A stretch of 64,000 bases of DNA from CAJXZP01 sp041563475 (GTDB lineage: Bacteria; Bacteroidota; Bacteroidia; Flavobacteriales_G; Salibacteraceae): contig JBFFMY010000011.1 of the NCBI GenBank assembly GCA_041563475.1, positions 1 through 64,000 on the forward strand, in the 5' to 3' direction. The translations under genes and the position numbers were made by a program. The notes beneath the pieces are model-generated. The model saw only the letters and a list, made by a program, of their open reading frames with translations, did no database searches and was not told the origin of the DNA. Shown here in pieces: positions 1 through 8,468 of the stretch (its first letter is position 1; each line of letters begins with the position of its first letter).

Positions 1-831
1 GGTTCTTTAAAAATTGCTGCCGTTAAAGCACCAGGGTTTGGTGACAGACGTAAAGCTATGTTAGAAGATATTGCTATCCTTACTGGAGGAACCGTAATTT
101 CTGAAGATCAAGGTCGTAAATTAGAAGATGCTACTTTAGAAGATTTAGGTACCGCATCAACTGTTACTATTGATAAAGACAATACAACTATTGTGGATGG
201 AGCGGGTGAAGAAAGCGCTATTGCTTCAAGAATAAACCAAATCAAAGCTCAAATTGAGTCTACCACATCTGATTATGACAAAGAAAAACTTCAAGAAAGA
301 CTAGCTAAATTAGCTGGAGGTGTTGCTGTATTATACATTGGAGCAGCTACAGAAGTTGAAATGAAAGAGAAAAAAGACCGTGTGGATGATGCGCTTGCTG
401 CCACCAGAGCTGCAGTAGAGGAAGGAATCGTACCTGGCGGTGGTGTTGCTTTGGTTAGAGCCATTTCTTCAATTGACAAATTGAAAGTAGAAAATGATGA
501 TCAAGCTACGGGTGTTGCCATTGTTAGACGTTCTTTAGAAGAGCCTTTACGTCAAATTGTAATCAACGCTGGAGGCGAAGGTGCAGTTGTTGTTCAAAAG
601 GTTATGGAAGGAAAAGGTGACTTTGGATATAATGCACGTACCGATGTGTATGAAAACATGAAAAAAGCAGGTGTTATTGACCCAACGAAAGTGACGAGAA
701 TTGCGTTAGAAAACGCAGCCTCAATTGCTGGAATGCTTCTTACAACTGAATGTGTATTAGCAGATGAAGAAGACGAAAACATGCCGCCAATGCCACCTAT
801 GGGTGGAGGCGGAATGCCCGGTATGATGTAA
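1..831 (+). CDS. groEL: Chaperonin GroEL (Hsp60), 3' part
   Basis: The last 276 codons of the 60-kDa chaperonin, which forms the double-ring ATP-driven folding chamber with GroES in the cytoplasm. The frame is open from base 1, so the gene starts upstream of the window, and the ATG at 58 is internal. Hallmarks are the apical-domain motif VKAPGFGDRRKAMLEDIA at the very start, VEEGIVPGGGVAL in the returning intermediate/equatorial part, and the Gly/Met-rich tail ending GGGGMPGMM. By comparison with the usual length of about 545 residues, roughly half of the protein is missing here because of the window edge, not through gene damage. A strong hairpin terminator follows. The identification is essentially certain. 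Confidence 0.98.
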   Translation, partial: GSLKIAAVKAPGFGDRRKAMLEDIAILTGGTVISEDQGRKLEDATLEDLGTASTVTIDKDNTTIVDGAGEESAIASRINQIKAQIESTTSDYDKEKLQERLAKLAGGVAVLYIGAATEVEMKEKKDRVDDALAATRAAVEEGIVPGGGVALVRAISSIDKLKVENDDQATGVAIVRRSLEEPLRQIVINAGGEGAVVVQKVMEGKGDFGYNARTDVYENMKKAGVIDPTKVTRIALENAASIAGMLLTTECVLADEEDENMPPMPPMGGGGMPGMM

Positions 832-857
832 TTGTAAATTACCCATCTAATATAAAG

Positions 858-893
858 GAAAGGCCACTCAAATGAGTGGCCTTTCTTTTTTTT
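858..893 (+). terminator. Rho-independent terminator after groEL
   Basis: A 13-bp perfect stem (GAAAGGCCACTCA pairing with TGAGTGGCCTTTC) with a tiny AA loop, followed by a run of T. It ends the groEL transcript. The minus-strand gene ending at 906 converges on it, and A residues flank the left arm, so it may also stop transcription from the other side. Confidence 0.9.
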
Positions 894-905
894 ATCATCT
901 TTTTA

Positions 906-1796
906 TTACTCTTTAGGTTTCTTAACCGTAAAAACCCGACTGATATTAAAGCCTATTCTAATATCTCCATTGGCCCAATCACCCGTGTTTTGGGTAATGA
1001 ATTGTTGTTCATTCATCCCCGCCGAATTGGTTAAGAACAATTGAAATACATGTCCGCCTGTTTCAATATCGACTCCTACCGAAAAAGAATAGCTTACATA
1101 TTGTAGAGCCAACTGATTTGGGAAAACGTAGTAAAACTCATAGGTCAAAGCGGCACGTTTACTAAACTTTTGACGACCTCCAATTCCTAAAGAAAAAACA
1201 TCGTTTGCTTCGGCAATGGTTTCTACAAAATTTCGATGGACTAATGTTGGCATTAACTGCATACTCATGTTTTTACTAAACTTTCGTCCCACAATTGCTT
1301 GAAAAGTATACCCCATTCTAGAGGTAAATAAATCTTGATCGGGATTAGCCGCTTTCAAAGAGTTTATCATCATGGAAGAAAAAAACTGAACCGAAATGGG
1401 CATATTTTTCGCACCTGAACTTTGACGTAAAAGTTTCACTTTAAAAAATCCATCATATGCTTTTTCATACGTGCTCCTTCCAATTCCAACCATAAGCCAT
1501 GGCTTAATTCCATAATCAAATCCAATGCGTGTTACCGCATTATCTAATCCAAAAAACTCTTCAAACCCAGAGTTCATCGTTCCAAAACGATGTGAAATAC
1601 GTAGATCCAAAACTCCCTCCGCGGTATTTTCAAGAGAAATAGAATTTATTATTCTACTAGATTTATAACTAGCCGTGGCATAATTAGTCACATTTGAATC
1701 TTGACCCAATTCATTTAACATATCTAGGTCGGTTTGTGCTAAAACATAGGTTGAAGCAAAAACAATCATGCTCGCCAAAAACAACTTTTTAATCAT
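906..1796 (-). CDS. DUF5777-type outer-membrane beta-barrel protein
   Basis: A 296-residue protein with a cleavable signal peptide (about residues 1-20, cut before QTDLD). The rest is rich in alternating aromatic/hydrophobic beta strands and ends in a short charged tail. I recognise it as the Bacteroidota DUF5777 barrel family, whose function is unknown. An outer-membrane location is inferred from the signal peptide and strand pattern. It is the last gene of a four-gene minus-strand cluster (cytochrome-like lipoprotein, OB-fold protein, YceI, this protein) with gaps of 3-8 nt, so it is almost certainly cotranscribed. The context suggests a role with a periplasmic redox or lipid-binding process. 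Moderately sure of the family, unsure of the role. Confidence 0.8.
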   Translation of the reverse strand: MIKKLFLASMIVFASTYVLAQTDLDMLNELGQDSNVTNYATASYKSSRIINSISLENTAEGVLDLRISHRFGTMNSGFEEFFGLDNAVTRIGFDYGIKPWLMVGIGRSTYEKAYDGFFKVKLLRQSSGAKNMPISVQFFSSMMINSLKAANPDQDLFTSRMGYTFQAIVGRKFSKNMSMQLMPTLVHRNFVETIAEANDVFSLGIGGRQKFSKRAALTYEFYYVFPNQLALQYVSYSFSVGVDIETGGHVFQLFLTNSAGMNEQQFITQNTGDWANGDIRIGFNISRVFTVKKPKE

Positions 1797-1801
1797 TTAA
1801 A

Positions 1802-2350
1802 TTATTTTTTCTCTGTGAAATTCATTTTCATTGAAACCTTTAATTCTTGTGCAATTTTCTCACGGACTATACTTGGGATTTCAATCTTGTAGTCTTCTGG
1901 GTTTACCATTATTTCTGAAACCCCTTCAATTTTTTGCCCATTCACTGCAAACGTTGCCTGGGCCTGTATTTCCTTTGTAACTCCGTGAATGGTTAACTTT
2001 CCAATAACAGAACTCTGATAAGTTCCATTCGTTTGAAAATCAATCGATGTTATATTTTCAATTTTACCAGAAAATGTTGCATTTGGAAATTGGTCACTTT
2101 CTACATAATTCTCATTAAAATGTTCTTCCATCAAGGCTTTTTCAAAATGAAAAGATTTCATGGTAACCGAAAACTGAATCGCTCCTGTTTGAGAATCAAA
2201 AATAGCGGTTATTGTTTTATTGTCTGCCTTAATATCCTCTACCGAAGTAGAAGAAAAGAAGGAGATTTCACCCGTTCGTGTAAAATATTTTTGGGCATTT
2301 ACTTGTATGTTAAGGCCCAATAAAACTGCTATTATAATAATAATCTTCAT
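1802..2350 (-). CDS. YceI family periplasmic lipid-binding protein
   Basis: A 182-residue exported protein. The signal peptide covers about residues 1-20 (ends NAQ) and is followed by a single YceI domain, a lipocalin-like barrel that binds isoprenoid or quinone-like lipids in characterised members. Typical family features are the FFSSTSVEDIKADN opening, the central FPNATFSGKI strand and the GKLTIHGVTKEIQA block. It lies 8 nt downstream of the OB-fold gene and 5 nt upstream of the DUF5777 gene. In Bacteroidota, YceI genes are often beside cytochrome-like lipoproteins. The ligand cannot be predicted from the sequence. Confidence 0.9.
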   Translation of the reverse strand: MKIIIIIAVLLGLNIQVNAQKYFTRTGEISFFSSTSVEDIKADNKTITAIFDSQTGAIQFSVTMKSFHFEKALMEEHFNENYVESDQFPNATFSGKIENITSIDFQTNGTYQSSVIGKLTIHGVTKEIQAQATFAVNGQKIEGVSEIMVNPEDYKIEIPSIVREKIAQELKVSMKMNFTEKK

Positions 2351-2358
2351 GATATATT

Positions 2359-2775
2359 TTATTTAATAATGGTGCCACTGTTAAGAATAACCCCCATTGA
2401 ATTCCCTCCAGTACAGCGACCTTTAATTTTTATTTGATCACCTGTATTATATGATTCTAAATTCGTTTTTTCAGCGAGGTACACATTTACTCCAAAAAAA
2501 TCATCCTCAGATTCTAACACCAACATTGAACTCTCGTCAGAAACGGTTATTTCAAGAATCACACCAGTTACTTCCATTACCTTATCAAGGTACTTTTTAT
2601 TCGCTTCATTTTCGGATTCAGAAAAATCTGAGAACAATTCAACAGATGAGATTTGAATTGATGCTTCCTGGCTCGTATAATCCTTATGTGGTTTATTATA
2701 TTGGAACAATACAATTGAACCTGCAATCAAACTCATTACCAAAGCTCCTAAAACGATTTTTTTTATCCTATTCAT
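2359..2775 (-). CDS. Membrane-anchored OB-fold (tRNA_anti-like) protein
   Basis: A 138-residue protein. Residues 7-25 form one hydrophobic segment (signal anchor or uncleaved signal), and residues about 40-138 look like a single OB fold of the tRNA_anti-like type. The pattern is KYLDKVMEVTGVILEI, then SMLVLES, then a closing GDQIKIKGRCTGG strand. In this family the domain is extracytoplasmic and its ligand is not established. It is unlikely to bind tRNA despite the family name. It lies second in the four-gene cluster, 3 nt after the cytochrome-like gene. The assignment rests on strand pattern and family resemblance only. Confidence 0.72.
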   Translation of the reverse strand: MNRIKKIVLGALVMSLIAGSIVLFQYNKPHKDYTSQEASIQISSVELFSDFSESENEANKKYLDKVMEVTGVILEITVSDESSMLVLESEDDFFGVNVYLAEKTNLESYNTGDQIKIKGRCTGGNSMGVILNSGTIIK

Positions 2776-2778
2776 ACA

Positions 2779-3135
2779 TTATTTTTCTGGCGCACCATCG
2801 GCAATCCATTGAGTTAATTGGCTTTGACTACATTGATCAATCTGACCTGTAGGAGGCATTGATTTTTCTATCAAAGCGCGTTCCGTTATGCGATCTATCT
2901 TTGAAAAAACCTGGGAATATGTTTCGAGTTCTGGAAGTTTTGCTCCAGCCACATGACAACCGGAAACAGCACAATTATTGCTAAATATTGGCTGAATATC
3001 AACATCATAAGTTAAATCTGTTGTATTACAAGCATTTGGATCTAGGGGATATAACTCTTCCCTATTATCGTAGTAACAACTCGATAAGAATAATGGAAGT
3101 AACACAAAAGTTAATTTAAGTATTGATGCTTGCAT
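2779..3135 (-). CDS. Small c-type cytochrome-like lipoprotein with a CX4CH motif
   Basis: A 118-residue protein when started at the ATG at 3135. The frame opens further upstream at 3165, but the 3135 start puts a clean lipoprotein signal (LFLSSC) at the N-terminus, so I prefer it. The mature part carries CAVSGCH, a heme-attachment-like motif with four residues between the cysteines instead of two, and a later MPP that could supply the axial methionine. Related Bacteroidota proteins often show this spacing. It is the first gene of the YceI/DUF5777 cluster, which suggests an envelope electron-transfer or heme role. Heme attachment itself is unproven. Confidence 0.75.
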   Translation of the reverse strand: MQASILKLTFVLLPLFLSSCYYDNREELYPLDPNACNTTDLTYDVDIQPIFSNNCAVSGCHVAGAKLPELETYSQVFSKIDRITERALIEKSMPPTGQIDQCSQSQLTQWIADGAPEK

Positions 3136-3212
3136 ACATTTTTTAATTTGATAATCAATAGCCAAGTTTAGTGTAAATTTTTCGTTTTCTAAAGAAAATT
3201 TGAGGCTGCCAT

Positions 3213-4211
3213 TTAAATTTTGTGATGTTCATCCTCTAATATGTGGTTTGCATTCCACTCTACTCGTTTCACAAATTCTGAACCTCTATGCTCACAATTT
3301 TGTAATTCACATATTTCACATGAGGTTGGTAAACATGGCTCAGAATGAATGGATGCCTCAATATCATTGTGAAAAACGTTTTCTAAAACCTGTTCAAGCA
3401 TATCTACTTCCTTATGCGCATCATTTAAATTATAATACCACGGCAAAGTTATGTGTGCGTCTAAATGAAGTTTAGGCCCATAGCGAACCAATTTTAAATT
3501 GTGAATATCTACCCAAGCAGGTCTACGATTTGATTCCAAAATTTTTGCAACAATTTCAATTTGATTCGGGTCGGCTTCATCCATTACTCCTCCAAATGAG
3601 CCTCTAATAATTCGTATTCCAGTAACTGAAATAATAATCCCTAGCATGGCTGCTAAAACGTTATCTAAAAAATCTAATTCAGTTATATAAACCACGGCTA
3701 AACCAATGATTAATCCCAGTGTAGTATATCCATCTGTTATTAAATGTTTTCCTCCGGCTTGTAACTGAACAGAATTCACCTTTTTACCTTGTTTCACCAT
3801 AGAGAAACCCATGAGGTAATTAATCGCACCTGCAACGATTACGAGGATAATACTGAATACAGTAATATCCACTTCTTGAGGGTAAAAGAAAGAATAACCT
3901 GACTTTAAAATCATAGCAACTCCTGCGACAAGAATTAAAATGCCCTCAAAACCCGCTGAAATAAATTCTATTTTCCCATGCCCATACGGATGGTTTTTAT
4001 CGCTTGGAAGTGTGGCGTAATACAAGCTAAACAACCCGAAACCTGCTCCTAAAATATTTACTAAGCCCTCCAAAGCATCGGTTAATATGGCATTTGAATT
4101 CGTTAACAAATAAGCAATTGACTTAATACCGAAGAGAATCAAACTAACACCCAATGCAATACGTTGGAAGACCAAATTCAATTTATCTGTTTTGTTTCTT
4201 TTTTGTGGCAT
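3213..4211 (-). CDS. Cation diffusion facilitator (CDF) metal exporter
   Basis: A 332-residue inner-membrane divalent-metal/proton antiporter of the CDF family. Several hydrophobic segments span residues about 15-205. TM2 carries the metal-site aspartate in LTDALEGLVN, and the family signature HPYGHGKIEF follows. TM5 carries the paired site HLITDGYTT. A cytoplasmic ferredoxin-like domain follows from about 210 to 300. The tail adds a cysteine cluster, C-x4-C-x2-C-x3-C, which probably binds metal. Exported metals in the family are Zn, Fe, Mn, Co or Cd; the sequence does not decide which. It is divergent from porV2, with about 125 nt between the start codons. Confidence 0.92.
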   Translation of the reverse strand: MPQKRNKTDKLNLVFQRIALGVSLILFGIKSIAYLLTNSNAILTDALEGLVNILGAGFGLFSLYYATLPSDKNHPYGHGKIEFISAGFEGILILVAGVAMILKSGYSFFYPQEVDITVFSIILVIVAGAINYLMGFSMVKQGKKVNSVQLQAGGKHLITDGYTTLGLIIGLAVVYITELDFLDNVLAAMLGIIISVTGIRIIRGSFGGVMDEADPNQIEIVAKILESNRRPAWVDIHNLKLVRYGPKLHLDAHITLPWYYNLNDAHKEVDMLEQVLENVFHNDIEASIHSEPCLPTSCEICELQNCEHRGSEFVKRVEWNANHILEDEHHKI

Positions 4212-4297
4212 TAAATAAATTTACATAATGATTTAGCGAATTAAGTCTTTTTTTTACATGAAAGGCAATTTTTTATTCTTAATCTGGTTAAGTAAGA

Positions 4298-4305
4298 TAC
4301 TTTTG
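4298..4305 (+). promoter_or_regulatory. Bacteroidota -7 element (TACTTTTG) upstream of porV2
   Basis: An exact match to TAnnTTTG, the -7 element described for the primary sigma factor of Bacteroidota. It lies 31 nt before the TTG start at 4337, and I see no good -33 TTTG at the expected distance. Confidence 0.5.
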
Positions 4306-4336
4306 TTTCAAGTAGCAATATAACGTAGCGAACAAG

Positions 4337-5431
4337 TTGAATTCTAGTAAAAACATTATTTCTTTATTAACGATAACCCTTTTGGCTACGTCACTATGGG
4401 CTCAGGTTAAATACTCAAATGAGTTTCTAAATATTGGCGTTGGGGCACGCGGTTTAGGGATGTCTAACAGCGTAGTTGCTTCATCTGATGACGTTACCTC
4501 TGGATATTGGAATCCCGCAAATTTAGCAGGAATAGAAGACAAAGTGCAAGTTGGAATTATGCACGCCAGTTATTTCGCGGGAATCTCAAATTACGATTAT
4601 GGTGGAGTTGCTATCCCCTTAGAAAAAGGTGTTTTTGGTGTTTCTGTTATTCGGTTTGGGGTAGATAATATTTTAAACACGGTGAATTTAAAAGACCCGA
4701 ATGGAAATTTCAATTACGATAGAATAACCAAATTCTCTACTGCAGATTATGGCTTTTTATTCTCCTATGCCCGCAATTTAGGCATTGAAGGATTGGCTAT
4801 TGGTGGAAATTTCAAAATTATTTATCGGCAAATTGGAGATTTTGCAAACGCCTATGGGTTTGGGTTAGATGCCTCTGCTACCTATTCACGTAACAATTGG
4901 AAATTTGCCGTTATGGCAAGGGATATAACAACTACCGTTAATGCGTGGAGTTATACATTGGATGAGCAAACTAAAGCCGTTTTTCGAGAAACGGGTAATG
5001 AAATTCCCGTGAATGGAACGGAAATAACGCTGCCAAAATTGCTCATAGGTGCATCAAAAGAATTTGCGATAAAGGATCAATTTTCAATTTTACCTGAAGT
5101 TAATTTCGATATCTATTTTGATGGCCAACGACCTATGCTAATTAGTAGTAGCGCCATAAGCATTGACCCACATTTAGGTTTAGAGCTAGGTTACGATCAT
5201 TTTATTTATGTGCGCGGAGGAATTGGTAATATTCAAAAAGTACCTAATTTCAATAGCAACGAACACTCCTGGACTCTACAACCCAATATTGGCCTTGGTA
5301 TACGCTTAGATGATTTATTTGGATTAGGTAATGTAGTCTTAGATTATGCTTTAACCGCTATTGATCAAACCAATAGCTCCCTGTACTCCAATGTGTTTTC
5401 TTTACGTATTGATGTAGCCGATAAAAAATAA
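4337..5431 (+). CDS. PorV/PorQ-family outer-membrane protein (PorV2-like)
   Basis: A 364-residue FadL-like barrel protein related to the PorV/PorQ components of the type IX secretion system. The start is TTG. It is chosen because it gives a full signal peptide (residues 1-22, cleaved after LWA) and no ATG fits. The mature N-terminus (FLNIGVGARGLGMSNS, then SGYWNPANLAG) is the family signature seen in PorV, PorQ and related shuttle proteins. Bona fide porV usually sits next to porU; here the neighbours are unrelated, so the PorV2 label (a paralog) is safer than PorV. It stops one base before the convergent ABM-like gene. Confidence 0.82.
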   Translation: MNSSKNIISLLTITLLATSLWAQVKYSNEFLNIGVGARGLGMSNSVVASSDDVTSGYWNPANLAGIEDKVQVGIMHASYFAGISNYDYGGVAIPLEKGVFGVSVIRFGVDNILNTVNLKDPNGNFNYDRITKFSTADYGFLFSYARNLGIEGLAIGGNFKIIYRQIGDFANAYGFGLDASATYSRNNWKFAVMARDITTTVNAWSYTLDEQTKAVFRETGNEIPVNGTEITLPKLLIGASKEFAIKDQFSILPEVNFDIYFDGQRPMLISSSAISIDPHLGLELGYDHFIYVRGGIGNIQKVPNFNSNEHSWTLQPNIGLGIRLDDLFGLGNVVLDYALTAIDQTNSSLYSNVFSLRIDVADKK

Positions 5432-5758
5432 TCACTGTTGATTTGATTGGAATTCTTCATCTTGCCACAAATTTTCTATTCCTTCCAACTCAAATAGAAT
5501 TTCAATTTTTTCACAACTAGACCACATTAAAACTCTAAATTCATCGGCTTTTTTGGGCAATTTAACTCCAGCATTTTCCCAAATCATTTTACTTGGCCAA
5601 TTTGCATATGCAATATAGTCACCACTTTTATCCAAACTCAAATTCGAACCTAAACTACCCGCATATTGATATATTAATTCGGTAAGGCCTCTCCAACCTG
5701 TAATGAATACATTCGTTTTTGTTGAATGGACTTTAAATTTATAAATTACTGAGAACAT
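5432..5758 (-). CDS. Antibiotic-biosynthesis-monooxygenase-like (dimeric alpha/beta barrel) protein
   Basis: A 108-residue cytoplasmic protein when started at ATG 5758; the frame also opens at a TTG at 5779. The pattern is FSVIYKFKV, then WRGLTELIYQYAGSLGSNL, then YIAYANWPSKMIWENA. This is the ferredoxin-like strand-helix layout of ABM/dimeric alpha-beta barrel proteins, including the common WP-x-W block. Members range from monooxygenases to heme-degrading enzymes and many lack known activity. No substrate is suggested by the neighbours. It lies convergent with porV2 and divergent from lnt. Confidence 0.65.
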   Translation of the reverse strand: MFSVIYKFKVHSTKTNVFITGWRGLTELIYQYAGSLGSNLSLDKSGDYIAYANWPSKMIWENAGVKLPKKADEFRVLMWSSCEKIEILFELEGIENLWQDEEFQSNQQ

Positions 5759-5836
5759 AGCGTTTTTGATTTCGAACAAGGTAATAAATCCGTAATAAAT
5801 GTTCCTTTCAAAAATTCAATAATCCATTCTGGCCAC

Positions 5837-5844
5837 TATCTTTG
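5837..5844 (+). promoter_or_regulatory. -7 element TATCTTTG upstream of lnt
   Basis: An exact TAnnTTTG match 17 nt before the TTG start of lnt. No clear -33 element was found. Confidence 0.45.
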
Positions 5845-5861
5845 AGGCCAATTCAATTCAT

Positions 5862-7472
5862 TTGAAAAAATCTAAGAAAATAATTTATAGCTTAAGCTCG
5901 GGGATTCTACTTTCCTTAGCTTGGCCATCTATCGGTTCTTTATACCCCATTCTATTCATAGCATTGGTTCCTTTATTATTACTGGAAAGAGAAGTTGCCG
6001 AAAGACAAATTCAGGGTTCCAAAGAGAAGCTATTTCCCTACATATATTTAGCCATTTTTACTTTCAACACGCTTACCACATGGTGGGTTTGGAATGCTTC
6101 ACCCTTTGGGGCAATTGCCGCAATAATTCTGAACACACTATTTCTTTCGGTAGCCATACAACTTGCGCATTTTACACGAAAAAAAATAGGGGACTTCAGA
6201 GGCGATTTAGCTTTGGTTTTTTTCTGGATTGCATGGGAGTATTTTCATTTAGATTGGGATTTATCCTGGACATGGTTAACACTTGGAAATGGTTTTGCTA
6301 ATGCTCCTTCACTTATCCAATGGTATGAATACACGGGTGTATTTGGTGGTTCTTTATGGATTTTAACCAGTAATATTTTGGTTACACAATGGATAGTGAA
6401 AGCGGAGAGAATAGAGTCTAAATTTTACAAATTGCCCGGAGTTATTTATGGAATAAAATGGGTGTTTGTTATTCTTTTACCCATTATTATTTCATGGCGT
6501 ATTTATTCGAATTACGAAGAGAAAATTGACCCAATAGAAATAGTAGCGGTTCAGCCGAATATTGACCCGTATAATGAAAAATTTGGCGGGTTATCCTCTG
6601 AAAAACAAGTGAATAAAATGTTTGCTCTTGCAGAATCAAAAGTTACGACCTCCATTGATTTTGTAATTTTTCCTGAAACATCCATTCCATCAGCATTTGA
6701 TGAGGATATTTTTGAAGAAACAGCCGAGTACCAAGTAATTAATGCCTTTTGCCAAAAACACCCTGAAACCTATGTGGTAATTGGGGCCTCAACATTTGTC
6801 GTTTTCGGGCCAAACGAAAAAATATCAAAAACCGCAAGAACAAGTAATTCAGGAATCAGATACGATGTCTGTAACACCGCCATAGGAATTTCGGCCGACA
6901 GCCCCGCAGAGTTTTACCATAAATCAAAGCTAGTTCCAGGAGTAGAAAAAATGCCATTTCCAGCATTTTTTAATCACTTTCAAGAGATTGCTTTTAACCT
7001 CGGAGGATCTGTGGGAAGTCAAGGTAGTCAGGATTTCAGAAGTGTATTTGATTCTCCTTCAGGTACCGAAGTAGGTCCCATTATTTGTTACGAATCTGTG
7101 TACGGAGAATTTGTAGGTGAATATGTGAAAAACGGAGCCGAATTGCTATTTATTATCACCAATGATGGTTGGTGGGGAGACACTCCAGGTTACAAACAGC
7201 ATGCGCTTTACGGACAATTACGTGCAATTGAACACCGTAGAAGTATTGCCAGATCAGCGAATACGGGTATTTCGTGTTTCATAAATCAACTTGGCGAAAC
7301 GTCACAACAAACCAATTGGTGGGAAGAAGCGGTAATTTCTGGTACGTTAAATAGAAATAACCAACTTACATTTTACTCATTATACGGTGATATTATTGGT
7401 CGAGTAGCATTAGGCTTTGGCGCACTTTTATTAATTTTTGCCATTTCAAGAGGGTTTATGAAAAAGGAGTAA
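5862..7472 (+). CDS. lnt: Apolipoprotein N-acyltransferase
   Basis: A 536-residue inner-membrane enzyme that N-acylates the lipid-modified cysteine of lipoproteins, the last step of lipoprotein maturation. Hydrophobic segments fill residues about 8-215. A periplasmic nitrilase-type domain follows, and a final TM helix lies near 515. The catalytic triad is visible: Glu272 in FPETS, Lys354 in YHKSKLVPG and Cys409 in IICYES. Start TTG 5862 gives the expected positive N-terminus KKSKK. It is followed after 6 nt by the GSCFA gene, so the two are probably cotranscribed. The window encodes several lipoproteins that would be its substrates. Confidence 0.95.
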   Translation: MKKSKKIIYSLSSGILLSLAWPSIGSLYPILFIALVPLLLLEREVAERQIQGSKEKLFPYIYLAIFTFNTLTTWWVWNASPFGAIAAIILNTLFLSVAIQLAHFTRKKIGDFRGDLALVFFWIAWEYFHLDWDLSWTWLTLGNGFANAPSLIQWYEYTGVFGGSLWILTSNILVTQWIVKAERIESKFYKLPGVIYGIKWVFVILLPIIISWRIYSNYEEKIDPIEIVAVQPNIDPYNEKFGGLSSEKQVNKMFALAESKVTTSIDFVIFPETSIPSAFDEDIFEETAEYQVINAFCQKHPETYVVIGASTFVVFGPNEKISKTARTSNSGIRYDVCNTAIGISADSPAEFYHKSKLVPGVEKMPFPAFFNHFQEIAFNLGGSVGSQGSQDFRSVFDSPSGTEVGPIICYESVYGEFVGEYVKNGAELLFIITNDGWWGDTPGYKQHALYGQLRAIEHRRSIARSANTGISCFINQLGETSQQTNWWEEAVISGTLNRNNQLTFYSLYGDIIGRVALGFGALLLIFAISRGFMKKE

Positions 7473-7478
7473 TTAAAC

Positions 7479-8468
7479 ATGAAGTTTAGAACAGAAATAC
7501 ATCCAAAAGAATCTACAGAAAAGCTTACGTACAAAAGCTCCATTTTATTTCTAGGGTCTTGTTTTTCCGTCAACATCCACAACAAACTCAAAGAGTTAAA
7601 ATTTAATTCTGTTTCAAATCCTTTCGGAATCGTTTACAACCCCATCTCTCTAGCGCAACAGGTAATAAGAATAATTTCTGGCAAAGAATACAACGAATCG
7701 GATCTGCATTTTCATAATGAAAGATGGTTCAGTTTTGACCATCATAGTGATTTTTCATTTTCATCAAAAAGTGATTGTCTTACAGCTATAAACGACAGTT
7801 TAGGATTAGCCAAAAAGCAATTACTCAAAGCTGATTTTTTGTTTTTAACTTTGGGTAGTTCGTGGATATATAACCATAATGAATCAAATGAAATAGTAAG
7901 TAATTGTCATAAACTTCCTTCGAAATTGTTTACCAAAAAATTAGCATCATCCGAGGAAATGAAGAATAAAATGCAGCAAGTGATTTCAGATATTCAAAAA
8001 ATAAATCCAGAAATTTCAATTGTTCTTAGTATTTCACCTGTGCGACATTTGGCTGATGGGAATTTTGAAAACCAATTGAGTAAGGGGCGTTTATTTGATT
8101 TGATATATCAACTACAAAAAAACAATTCAAATGTACGTTATTTTGAAGCCTTTGAACTTCTTCATGATGATTTACGCGATTACCGTTTTTATAATGCGGA
8201 TTTAGTTCACCCCTCTACAGAAGCTGTTGAATACATTTGGGAGAAATTCATCAATAGTTATGTTTCGGTAGAAACGCAACTAACCATAAACAAAGTAGAG
8301 AAGATAGTGAAGGCTGTGGCACATAGGCCTTTTAACTCAACTTCATTAGCTCATAAAAAATTCATCGTAAAAACGCTAAATCAAATTTCGGAAGTATCCA
8401 ATCAAACTAAAATTGACTTTACACCTGAAATAAAATTTTTAAAATCGCAAATAATTCCATCAGGCTAA
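7479..8468 (+). CDS. GSCFA family protein
   Basis: A 329-residue protein of the GSCFA family, named after its motif; here the block reads FLGSCFSVNI at about residues 25-34. Family knowledge and the later block LVHPSTEAVEYIWEKF suggest an SGNH/GDSL-like hydrolase fold: the Ser in GSCFS would be the nucleophile, and the Asp and His would lie in the DLVHPS block. The substrate is unknown. No signal peptide is seen, so it is probably cytoplasmic. It is in tandem with lnt and overlaps the end of the convergent cyclophilin gene by 4 bp. Confidence 0.85.
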   Translation: MKFRTEIHPKESTEKLTYKSSILFLGSCFSVNIHNKLKELKFNSVSNPFGIVYNPISLAQQVIRIISGKEYNESDLHFHNERWFSFDHHSDFSFSSKSDCLTAINDSLGLAKKQLLKADFLFLTLGSSWIYNHNESNEIVSNCHKLPSKLFTKKLASSEEMKNKMQQVISDIQKINPEISIVLSISPVRHLADGNFENQLSKGRLFDLIYQLQKNNSNVRYFEAFELLHDDLRDYRFYNADLVHPSTEAVEYIWEKFINSYVSVETQLTINKVEKIVKAVAHRPFNSTSLAHKKFIVKTLNQISEVSNQTKIDFTPEIKFLKSQIIPSG

